Assembly: GCA_028583405.1 (NCBI GenBank)
Contig: CM053251.1
Location: 10,923,495-10,987,494, forward strand
From: Pogonophryne albipinna
Taxonomy: Eukaryota; Chordata; Actinopteri; Perciformes; Artedidraconidae
Length of the DNA stretch: 64,000 nucleotides
Direction: 5' to 3'
Position numbers and translations under genes: made by a program. Of this stretch, positions 39,009 through 50,100 are shown in pieces. The notes under the pieces are model-generated. The model did no database searches and was not told where the DNA came from. It saw only the letters and a program-made list of their open reading frames with translations. Position 1 is the first letter of the stretch. Each line of letters opens with the position of its first letter.

Positions 39009-39436
39009 TTGGATGTTGGAGCTTCACTGTGCACTGCTGAATGATGTATGTGCAGAGTTTGACCCTCAAAGGCTGTTTCTTCTGCTCTGAAATGGAATAT
39101 ATTACATATTAATAGAATTTTTCATTTTTAGATTTCATTTCGGATTTGTGAATAGGAGTAGTAGTAGATGGAAAACATACCAAACACTAATTATTCAAAG
39201 TAAAGTATTTCATTGTATATACGGTAATACTAAGGAGGCATAGGCCTATATGATGATACGATTATTGATATTAAAAAAGTGATTTGTTTTTTGTCATTAA
39301 AAAGTGAAGTTATTTATTTGTAAGCTCCAAATCCTAATTTTTCCCTCAATGACCTTTGTGCCCTGGCATGTGGCCTTTGCGCGCTAAAAAAATGTGTGAC
39401 ACCAAAGGCCAAATGGCCGTGCCCCTAAAATGATGA

Positions 39437-39578
39437 AAATCCAAGCCTGGTTAAGTATCTTGCCCAAGGATACATCGACATGTTGGCTACATGGGATCGA
39501 ACCCACAACCCTCTGGTTGAAAGACGACCGCACTTCCTCGCAGCCACAGTCGCCACAATCTGGTCTAAAGAGTAAAGC
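39437..39578 (-). mobile_element. tRNA-derived SINE fragment
   Basis: The minus strand contains a polymerase III B box (GGGTTCGATCCC) preceded by an A-box-like GTGGCTGCGAGGAAG, and is followed by GTATCCTTGGGCAAGATAC, a motif typical of fish tRNA-derived SINEs. No tail or target duplication was identified. It is not a functional tRNA gene. Confidence 0.7.
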
Positions 39579-40142
39579 AAGATACTGTGTTCACGGAAAG
39601 AAATATGGCTTTGACATTTTTGAGTGTCAATGCTTTTTTCCTTTGAGCACAACTTATAAATACCTGTTTGGCTTGATATCACTAGAAGTAAAGGTGACAT
39701 TTAAAAAAATGTGATTTCCTGTCTCCTGTTTTATAAATGACTATCAGACATGCTATAATATTAAGTAATAAAGATAATTTATGTATTTATAATTTATAAT
39801 TACTTCATGCACATTATGTTATTCATGTGGTTGCTGTGACCAAAACGTATATCTAACAAAAGTCTTCTGATCTGTGAATCACTATGATGACATTGTGTGC
39901 ATACTGCATCCATTTTATAGAACAATCTTGTGATCTAAAGGGTGAAATAAGTGATACAGTTAATCCAATTTAAATATATAAAAATAGTTACAGGGATGGT
40001 GCACAATGTTCTGCAATTAACAACATCTTGATAAATAGAAGGGTCTAACATTTTCACATCTGCTACACCAACAACAGTTAAAAAAATGTTTCAGAGTAGC
40101 TGCATTTAATTTAGTCCTATACTTAATTTGAACAATGCTAAC

Positions 40143-43100
40143 ATGCACACACTATCAGTATTAGTATACTGTATTTTAGAGGAAGTTCTCTTGCTCACTA
40201 CCTCAGCTTTACTGCTGCAGCTGCTGCCGGCTGCCGACTCAGAAATAGACCTGTCAATATGCAGAGAAATATGGTAAAGTATTATAAAGATATTTAGTTG
40301 CCTTTAATGTTGTTTTAGTAATATAAAAGAGAGAGTTGCAATATCTGCTCTGAACCGTTCAATGCTGTGGTGAGCCAGGTGAAAACTTGGATCACAAAGA
40401 AGTGTGATGACAGCCAAGGCATTTGGCATTTCTCTGTGACCAGCTAAAATTATACTGGCTCTGAAAACTTGTTTCATTTTTCTGACATTAACTACTTCTT
40501 ACAACTTTAGTTTTCAAGTGCTTTTTAGATGTTTTGGAAGTAAGGAAACTTCTTACAAATAATGAGTTAATGATCTGTTGCATAGTGAATTAAGTCATGT
40601 ATGCTCATTAAGCTTAACGTGTTTGTGTGTTTTTGTCTGTGCCAGATATTAAAGGAGTCCCCCACAGACCTTGAAATAAGACATACATCCCGCAGCACCC
40701 GCATAATTACTGCAATTAACTTTGAGTTCACCCCTCCTGCAGCCCCTGCCTTCTGCAGAATGAAGGTGAGTTTACTTGTTATCAGCCAAAGGCCACTATA
40801 TGTATGTCTCTGTATCTTACATTTAGATGTACCATAACATCTCTTAACATTGCTTTTGTTCATACTTTTACAGATTGTTTCCACAACAAAGTCTAAGAAT
40901 GCCACCGATCCAAATGACTATAGTCAAATCTACAATTTAATCAGTGGTACGTGATTCATTTTACATACATAATGTTGGGATCGGGCAGGCCTGGTTAATA
41001 ACAAGTATTTGTGATAACTAATATATTTGATTGAGTATTCATGAAATCATAAATAGGGGTTGATAATAATGTGGTGCTTATTTCGTGCAGTAGCTCAAAA
41101 GGCATTCAAATGTAAATCTGAAAAACTGTGTTTTTTTAAGATAATTATTGGTATTCTCAGAAAATAAACCATACTATCAATTTGGAACTCTGATTAATAA
41201 TTGAAATAATAATCATAACCCATTTAAATATTAAGTGAATACTGATTACTGTCACGATTCTTATGTCATGTCACGGTTTTAGTTTTGTGTCTGGTAATGG
41301 GTTTTGTTTTGCTGTTCTTTTCTACCTCTGTTTTCCTCCCTGTCGTTAGTTTCCCTGGTGTGTCTGTTTGTCGTCGACTGTGTTCACGAGGTAGTGTTCT
41401 GTTTATTCCTGAAATCCTTGAAATAAAAGTATTTTTCTGTTTATTCTGCATTTGGGTCCTGCCTGCTTCACTCACCCTGACAGAATGAACCGACCAGTAA
41501 TGGACTCAGCAGTTTCTTTTTCGTTGGCTCAACAGGCGGGTAACCTCAAGTACGCCCTAGAGTAAATTTGTTATACTTGGTTGGCAGCCTCATCCAGACG
41601 GGATAAAGAGGATGCTTTGAAGGAGGCACACCAGGAGGTTGCTCGCAAGCCCTGGCTCAGGAGCTCGTTGCCTGAGTGGCTTAAAACGTTTACAAGCAGC
41701 CCTGAAAGTTTGCCTCTGACCCTTTCTTGGGGTCTGGCCTGGTGTTTGGAGGTCCACGGAGCCTCCAAAGGACCTCTAAAAAACGCAAGGTCATGAAGCC
41801 AGCTCGTACTCCAGTACCGGCCCACACAGCCATGGATCCATGCACCAGTACCGGCCCACACAGCCATGTTTCCGTGCTCCATTATCTGGCTCACACAGCC
41901 AGGGTCCAGGCTTCTGTTCCGTGCCCAGCCGCCATGGTCCCTGCTCCAGTACCGGTCCACACAGCCATGGTTCCGTGCTCCAGTGCCGGCCCACACAGCC
42001 ATGGTACCGTGCTCCATTACCATCCCACACAGCCATGGTTCCGTGTTCCGGTTCCTTGCCTAGCAGCCATGGTCCCGGCTCCAGTGCCGGCTCCAGTGCC
42101 GGCCCCAGCAGCCATGGTCCCTGCTCCAGAACCGGACCTTACAGCCATGTTTCCGGCTCCAGAACCGGCCCCTGTAGTCATGGTCCCGACTCCAGTATTG
42201 GCTCCAGTACTGGCTCTCCGGCCGACGCCAGATCCCCGTGTCCTGTCGGCGTTCCGGCCGACTCCAGCCCTCCGTGTTCTGTCGGCGTACCGACCGTCTC
42301 GAGTCCCCTCTCGAGTTTCCTGTCGAGTCACCTCTCCAGTCCCCTCTTGAGTCCCCTCTCGAGTTCCTTCTCAGGTCCCCTCTCGAGTCTCTTCTTGAGT
42401 CACCTGTCAAGTCTCCTCTTGAGTCCCCTCTCAAGTTTCCTCTTAAGTCCCCTCTCGAGTCACCTCTCAAGTCCCCTCTCAAGTCACCTCTCAAGTTCCC
42501 TCTCGAGTTCCTTCTCAAGTTCCCTCTCGAGTTCCTTCTCAGGTCCCCTCTCGAGTCTCTTCTCGAGTCCCCTCTTGAGTCTCCTCTCGAGTCCCCTCTC
42601 AAGTTCCTTCTCAGGTCCCCTCTCGAGTCTCCTCTCGAGTTCCCTCTCAAGTTCCCTCTGGAATCCTCTTTCAAGTCATCTCTCGAGTTCCCTCTCAAGT
42701 CACCTCTCAAGTCTCCCCTCGAGTTCCCTCTCGAGTCTCCTCTCGAGTTCCCTCTCAAGTCCCCTTTCAAGTCACCTCTCGAGTCCCCTCTCAAGTCCCT
42801 ACCCAATGTCCTGGTCCGTTGGAGGTTCCGCTGGGGGTCCTGCCAACTCCGTGTCCTGTCCCGTTGGAGGCCCCGCCGATTACTCTTCTGCCGGGTTTCC
42901 TGCCAACACCATGTCCTGTCCTGTTTCGGGTCCCATCTACAGCAGCCCTTGCTCCATCGTGGGTCTCACTGACACCAGCCCATGTTCCGTCCAGGGTCCC
43001 GTCTACGCCTGACCTGCCAGGGGTTCCACCGGCTCCTGCCCGTCCTTGTGCTCGGCCCCCTGAGTTGGCCCGCTGTGGCCTTCGCTCCTTTATGAACTCT

Positions 43101-43480
43101 GCCTTGCCCCCGGGCCGTCCGCCCGAGACCCGTCCTCCGGACCCCCTCCACTCCATTTTTCTGTTTATTCTGCATTTGGGTCCTGCCTGCTTCACTCACC
43201 TTAACAGATTACCACCTACATTATAAGGGATAATCAGGGAAAAATAACTGTTAAGCTAATTAAATTGAATAAAAGCAGAAGTTATTTTATTGATGTACCA
43301 TAACTACTAACAGCAGTGTTTCAGAGAGAATTATGTCATGTTGCCTTATGGGTGTTCAAAACTATTTTCTGTCTGTTTTTACTCGAAGAAGGAGGTGGAA
43401 TGACTCAAGCACCAGGCCACAGAGAGCTCTGCAAAGAGGCGATGTGCCCCTCGAAGCAATCACAAACATGCAACAAATGA
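40143..43480 (+). CDS. Secreted-protein family, diverged member F (apparently open)
   Basis: Exons inferred: exon 1 40143-40273 (MHTLSVLVYCILEEVLLLTT start, a signal peptide, ending in SICREI); exon 2 from about 40336 (CNICSEPFNAVVSQ; end uncertain, best donor CAG/GTGAAA); exon 3 40646-40765 (LEIRHTSRSTRIITAI, AFCRMK); exon 4 40874-40946 (NDYSQIYNLIS); exon 5 43389-43480 (TQAPGHRELCKEAMCPSKQS, then QTCNK and TGA). Splice phases 2-0-0-1 and exon sizes (exon 3 exactly 120 nt) equal those of copies C and D, and cysteines fall at similar places. Sequence identity to the others is low. Intron 4 is enlarged by an LTR element at 41250-43206. The product would be a secreted protein of about 150-160 aa of unknown function. 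Exon 2 limits and the start codon are the weakest parts. Confidence 0.6.
41800..42190. repeat. Degenerate minisatellite (CCAGT-CCGGCCCACACAGCCATGG type)
   Basis: Imperfect units containing CCACACAGCCATGG and GCTCCAGTACCGGC recur inside the LTR element. Confidence 0.85.
42295..42805. repeat. 12-bp minisatellite (GTCCCCTCTCGA type)
   Basis: About forty units of 12 bp occur, such as GTCCCCTCTCGA, GTCACCTCTCAA and GTTCCTTCTCAG. Because 12 is a multiple of three and the units lack stops, several frames stay open on both strands, giving spurious serine/leucine-, proline- or arginine/glycine-rich ORFs of up to 390 aa. Confidence 0.95.
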
Positions 43481-43489
43481 AGGATGGCT

Positions 43490-44415
43490 CCTGCAACAAC
43501 ATCAGGAATTCATCTACGGTTTCCCTCGGATAAAAGCTTCAGCATCCTGGATGTGATGTCAAAAAATGAATGTCAGGAGTTGAAAAGAGATTAAGAACAT
43601 CTTCCAATCACCTTTGTTTTGATAATTTGGCTGATACCTTGGAACAAATGTGTAAATACATTGGTAAGTTAATCAAATTATCTGCATTGGTAAATACATT
43701 TAGAGGTATTTTTTACTTTGTTTCCTATTTTACCTTTGTAATTTGGTTAAACCAACCCTTTAATAGATCTTTTCTGCTTTTATCTAACAAACACATGTAC
43801 ATTTTTGTGAGAGCATGATACAAGGAGACACTCTTTATGCACTTGTTTTATTTACAACACACAGCATTTTCTTTATCCATGTAATGAATGACTTTAAAAA
43901 CAAAATCCTCCCAAGCAGACTATACACTCTTTATGTACATATTATGCAATGTTTACTTCTCATACACTATGCGGTATACAGTATATACTTCATGTATACA
44001 AGATTGTGACGGCAATGATTGCAAAATGTCCCCTGTCTCGTCCGTACCCTTATCTCTCTGATGTATCGACTGCTGTCTAATCAGTCTCATCTACTTCCTT
44101 TAACAACACTTTAAATTAGTTGAATGCTATGCAGTGTGTCAAGGCAGACAAAAAAAAATTGGAGGCGTCTGAAGATAAACAGGGACAGGTCAGAGCATTG
44201 ACACTTCCACCTTGCACTTAATTCACATCTAAAATGTCAAGTTATTCAAGTGATTCAGGTGTTAAAAAGAGCATTTCGTATATAGTTAACCTTTTCAAGT
44301 TTGTGATTTACCTTTCAAAGATTGGAAAAACCTGCAGATCATTTGTTGCTTAGGCAGTAACAGAAGGTGGACAATTACATGGGAGTGGTAGAAAAAAAAC
44401 GTGCCATTTCAAACC
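43490..44415. other. Intergenic between gene F and mmp16
   Basis: This is AT-rich DNA between the convergent 3' ends of gene F (+) and mmp16 (-). No further exon or repeat was recognised. Confidence 0.55.
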
Positions 44416-44418
44416 CAC

Positions 44419-44424
44419 TTTATT
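44419..44424 (-). terminator. Candidate polyadenylation signal of mmp16
   Basis: GTCAATAAAG reads on the minus strand, 2.7 kb after the mmp16 stop codon, and is followed downstream by a T-rich run. The region 44425-47151 would then be 3' UTR; it holds no conserved reading frame. Other AATAAA-like sites exist, so the end is not fixed. Confidence 0.35.
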
Positions 44425-47151
44425 GACAGCTTCTTGTCCTCAGTACAATGCAATGCAAGATCTGTGGTGCTGAGCACAGAGGAATAAATACGGCAATAAA
44501 TACAGTACCGACTCGCATCGGTGGCCGTCTTTAATTCACTCTCGCTGGAGCCATCAGAGCCTCACCACAAACACACAAAACTGATAAGACATCACACACA
44601 ACACTGAGCCGAGGGTTTTTCTTCCGCCTTAAATTACCGTGGGTCGTACAGTAGATCAACATGGTGTGATTCGTGCTGCAATTCAGCACTGCTTTAGGAA
44701 AGATGTTCCTGCCTGCGTACATTTTCTTTCATCAGTTTGACAATCGACTGAAGATTGGAACAGGGAGGACCGGTTGGAAGCTAGTAATTTCACATTTTGT
44801 TTTTTATAAAAGATGACAGTTTGGATGTGTCAACGCATCCAACAGAAACCTGCAGTGCTGCTCAGTCACAATGGGAGAGACTGAACAGAAGAAGAGTGTC
44901 TGAATGATCCATGAAAGAATGACATCTTAGTTTTACAACGGCATGCATTGCCCATAGGTTTTAAAGTTTTTATCCCTTACCAACGATGACAAGATAAAAC
45001 CACATCTAATAAAGGTTCAACCCATCAATCAAGATCCAACCTCTTAACCCTTCTTTAGATAATTCATTGATTATAGACATGTTAAAATCTCTTAATTTCT
45101 TCTGAGATATGGCATTAAAATAGCTTTGCCTTGATATTAAAGAGTATGTCAGATATCCTGTACAGTTGATGTTGATGACCATTTCAAGTAAAAGAGTAAC
45201 AAAGCACGAATATTTATAGGAAAACAAAATCACATCATGAATGCTCACTGACATCCGGCAAACTCTGAGAAACGCTACACCACACAACCACATTGTTACA
45301 TGTATGGCAACAATCAAAGGCAATTGCAGGACAATGTATTTCATTAGGATCCAGGCTGTGTATTGCATTCATCATACAATACATGGGGACGGGGAAAAAT
45401 CCTTTGCTCCAACTCACGTCAAAGAGAGTCTGCTTTTTAATGTTATATTATTGGTTCTCATAATCAGCTGATTAAACAGTTTGAAACATATGTCATTTAA
45501 AGGCATATTCATAGATCACGATATATATGTAACATATTTGTCATCAGACTTAGTTTTGCTAGTTCTGTTTTTGTTAATTCCAATGTTAGAGTAGTTCTAT
45601 AAGCATTTATTAGTAATTTGTTAATAGTTATAATAGTAAATGTGTTTACAGTGCATTGAACAACCTGATTCTATTATTGAACTCGACAATACAGATAATA
45701 ATTTGCCTAAGTGTCTTTATTTATGCAGATTATATCCTGTTATTGTTTTAGATGTGTGTTTCCTTCTTAATGTTTTGTTTACTTTGCATTTTCACAGAAA
45801 CTATTCGCAATAACTTAGTGAGAAGATGGAGCAATCTGGGCAAAAGCACTGACCATAGATGCAGTGATTAATGAAACGTACTGTGTGTATACGTTCTCTT
45901 TCCTCCACTAACTCTCTGCGTGCTCTGTGAAATATAATGTAAACCTTGTACAAAAATTGGAAAAAAAAGCTCTTCAAAATGCATGGCCTGACACCGTATG
46001 GAGTATTAGTGTCCAAACTTGCCAGGAAAAAGGGAAGCAGGATGGTAACTCTACAGTACATTTATAGTGTGGGTAATTACTGTCTGTTTCACACTCACAC
46101 AACTAGCCTTCGCTTTCTCTCTCATACCCTCAGGTGGGGCAGTAAATGAAAGCTGATGGCCTGCTAGCCATCAGGTATTTAGCACTGCTTAGCACATTTT
46201 CAAGAGTAATGAACCCGGTGTGGATCGAAACTGTCCTATACTACTAGTTTTGCAGTTGCATTATGGGCAGCAATGAATGCCTTTATACACTGTTTGTGTT
46301 CCTACTGTGTCACTTATTAGTCAGCTTCCACACCAGAGAAACAGAGAGAAAGGGAAGGGAGTTTAAGCATTCTGTGATTAAGGCAGTCTCATAAATATTG
46401 CAGAGAGGTTTTTGGCCCCCGTTTGGAGATACACTGCCACAACAGTCTTGAGTTCCAAGCTCTTACTCTTACTGCTGCTTCCCATCGACACATATTACAG
46501 AGCAGACGAGTGGATGTGAATGCCGATGGCTAAAAGAAAATCTGAGTATGATGCAACAATGTTCGATCCATGGAGGAAAAAACATCCCATCAAAAACAAC
46601 ATCGAGCGGTAATCCTCTTTGGAAGAAAAGGTCATATTTGGTTTGTGTATCAGTCCTCCACACAATGAATAATCTTTTATGGGGACGGTAAATGAAAGAA
46701 AAAAAAAAGCACAGCTCAGAGCGCTTTAATTAAGATTTGAAAGTAAAGTAGAAGCCATATTTCTAATTTGTCCACTGAAGTTAGTGCTAGGGGCTTTTTA
46801 AGCGGCGTGCAGAGACGAGGATAGACAAAGGTCCCACTTACAGTAGCTTAACTCTGTCTCACTTAATTTAGTTCATTCCAAGATACAGAAAAAAAGTCAA
46901 AGCAGATACATACATATTAGTTGGAAACAGGAGATGTGGCTCCTTTAATGTCTTCAGTTGAGTTCTGCTGATCGCTTCGCTTCCTTGCAGCTTGTTATGA
47001 GTTCAAGCTGCTTTCAAATCTGCCAACATGGCAATCCTTAAGAACTGTACCCTTTACAGTGCTTCCAATTACTGTACTTAGGGCTTCAAGTAATAGCTAG
47101 ACCTCTATCAGAGCTTCACACCCCCTCTCTATACAGAGTGATAACAGCCCC

Positions 47152-50100
47152 TCAGACCCACTCCTGCATAGAGCGCTTGCAGTACAGTATGTGGCGCTGT
47201 GTGCTCTTCCTCCTGAACTGGAAAACGGTGTAGAGGAGGACCATCATGCACAGCGCCAGGACACAGGGGATGGCGATGGCCACGGCTTTCTCCGTGCCCC
47301 CAGCGCTGTCCAATTTGATGACAACGTCCACGTCACCGTTGTCGTAGTGACGCTCCTCGGCCACCGGGGGGTTCCAGTCCCAGTCGGGGTCTGCAGGTAG
47401 CCCATCGCAGCCCATAAAGTCCCTCAGGATGGACCTCGGGTAGCCGGGCTCCACGCGAAGCAGCTGGTTGTTGAACTTCCAGTAGTCCTTGCCCTTGTAA
47501 AAGTAGGTAAAACCTGCAGGGAGGTATTGTGGGCCAAAACAAATTCACTTTTATACATATACTGTGCAGTTGCATGTACCACTTTGTCATGCAATAGAGA
47601 AGCTAAATCAGTGACTATGTGTTATTGTCCTTTTTTTTTTAGCTGAATTTCTATATAGATAGCAACAATGAACAACATGGAGTCAAATTCACAGTACTCA
47701 TACCTGGCCAATTAAGCTGATTCTTATTCTGATGTCTCTCAACAGAATCTTTATGTGAAAGAAAGAGATTAATTACTCGCTGCGTGCTTTAGGTTGCTTA
47801 AAAATAAGGCTCATCATTTTGGGTTTCTACAGAGTTGTATTGAAAGTAATGAAAAGTAAAGTAACATTGTATTTGTAACAAACAATATTGGAGAAAAAAT
47901 TGAGAAGAGTCAAAGTTCCTAAAGGAGAAATACTTGGATATGCTGATCTGAATTGCCTGAACTTTTTATTTATGTTCTTTCATTACTATTAACCGTATAG
48001 TCTATGAGATAACAAAACAATATAAAAATGACTATCATCCATTACGAAAGCAAGCAGCAAGTCATCATGTAGAACCTCATCAAGTAAACCATTAATAAAT
48101 TGATATTCAAAATGCATTTTCTATGGATCCACTATTTGTTGCGACTGGTGTTGTGCAGTTGCAGTGTCTGCATTGTGTTCCTTTTTGTTTATCACTCCCT
48201 TATGAAAAGTTTATATGTGCAGATTCTCCCAATTCTGATAAGTGTTTTAAAGCAGAGATTTTACACCGGTTTAAATATATTCACGGAAAATGTATCCAGA
48301 AAAAAGACGCTGTTCAGTCAACTTCCTGTTTTCCTTCAGTCATGTTGTTGCATTCAGGACTAAAAGCAAATACCAGACAAACTGGATCTCTGTACAAGAG
48401 TTAAGTGTTGCTCTTCATGTTTGGTAAATGTCACTCTGTCTTAGAAACAACAGTGCTGCACTGCCAGTCTGTAAATACTCTCAATCCAATCTCACTGACT
48501 AGTACACGGTCATTAAAGCTGACATACCATTGGCCCTATCCACAAAGGCCCCCTGTGGAGAGTCGGGAATACCCTTCCAGATGGTGATGGGTTTGGGATA
48601 ACCTGGATCCATGGTCCTCATGTCCTCATTGTACCTCCAGTACCTACAAAAGGACAGACAGAAATAGCGTCAGTGAGTGACATGGGCCTGTTAAACACCT
48701 GACCCCCTGATCTGGGTCGTTCGGAGAAAATTACACATTCTTGTAACTATGCACAAATCCACACACTGAAACACAAATCAGCTCAGTGATGAGAGTTTAA
48801 TTAATCCGACAGCTGGACACAGTTGCTAAATTCATCAACGCTAAGCAGACACGGCTATTTGTAAATCTCTGGAGTATACAAATATAAGTACTTATTATTA
48901 TAATATACTAACTTCCTCAGTCTATTCCTGTCCACTATCAAATCATGCCAAGACCCTTGCACAGGAACTCAAACAAGGGCTGAGTTGCCAAAACAGACAT
49001 GTCAAGCAAATGAGAAAGGCTTTTGGTCTCCCAAATGTGGGCTTTTCAGGTGTCTACGCAGTTAAGAATAAACAGTCACATTTCATAGAAGAAATATACA
49101 TAACAAAAGAGTAGAAGAAGCTGATTGGATGCAAAAATAATCTATTTGTTAAATAAGAGTAGATGGCTTTGTTACTCCAACGATTTAATTATGCTATTAC
49201 ACAAAATCAAAACTAAATATCAATTATTGATGCTCAAATGCTTGTTATGATGTTTTCGCTGATTATACCGGTGCTTTTAACAGTACATACCCTTTGAGTA
49301 CGGATTTTTAGCAAGTTGGTTATAAAAACCAGGTGAGGGCAGTTATTTTTCATATTGCTCAGATAGAAAAGCCTTCTAAGTTAAGAAGATGTTATTCTCG
49401 AACTATATACAGCTTTAAAAAAAGGAAGAATACAATATCAAAGTTGTACCATGGCACTGAACATCTGCACACTGTATTCACAGCCATATTTTATCTGTAG
49501 CTTGTTGCGAGATTTAAAAAATAACCTTATCTGAACATTTAAAAGATCTGCAACTGGCTTGATTCACATGACCAGAGAAAGTGGTCAATCCATCATCCAC
49601 ACTGTGTTTATCTGCCTGGCAAATGTGTTTCAGGGGTTGTTTTGATTGATCTGCTTCTCATACACTGATGCTCACACACATACATCTTGCTACGCAGTGA
49701 CATTTCTTTGAATTAGAACAAACAGCACCCTGTCGCAGAGGGAGGGAGAGAGAGGCACTCGTGTTTGAGACGATGGACAAAACCTCCTGTTTGTCATGAT
49801 GTGCAGCAGCAGGTTGAGGGATGACAGTATCATGACAAAGCATTTTGACAGCTTTCACCATACATCCACTGACCTCCTAGGATATGATTTATCATGACAG
49901 CTGAACAAACATGTGAGTCACACTGCCATCTCTCAAAAGTTAACATCATTGCCACGCACACGGGTAAACAACACATCCTCTGCTATTTCGGGGAAAACTC
50001 TCAGTAAAAAAACTCTCAAGTATTGCAATCCCCATCACATGTGTTGCTCTTACATTGGGTCTTATTGGGTTGAATGCCAATTAGCAGCATTTTTTTAGCT

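Larger units (their letters stand above)
41244..43212 (+). mobile_element. Non-autonomous LTR element with internal minisatellites
   Basis: The element runs from TGTCACGATTC at 41250 to CTTAACA at 43206 and is flanked by GATTAC on both sides (41244-41249 and 43207-43212). The left LTR is 41250-41482. Only the last 52 bp of the right LTR remain (43155-43206, matching 41431-41482). A gag-like start follows the left LTR, but the interior is mostly two minisatellites and lacks pol. It is inserted in intron 4 of gene F. Confidence 0.85.

Noticed and set aside
41840..43012. 390-aa serine/leucine/proline-rich ORF and overlapping arginine-rich ORFs on the other strand
   Set aside because: They are by-products of a 12-bp minisatellite and a second repeat inside an LTR element, open in several frames on both strands.
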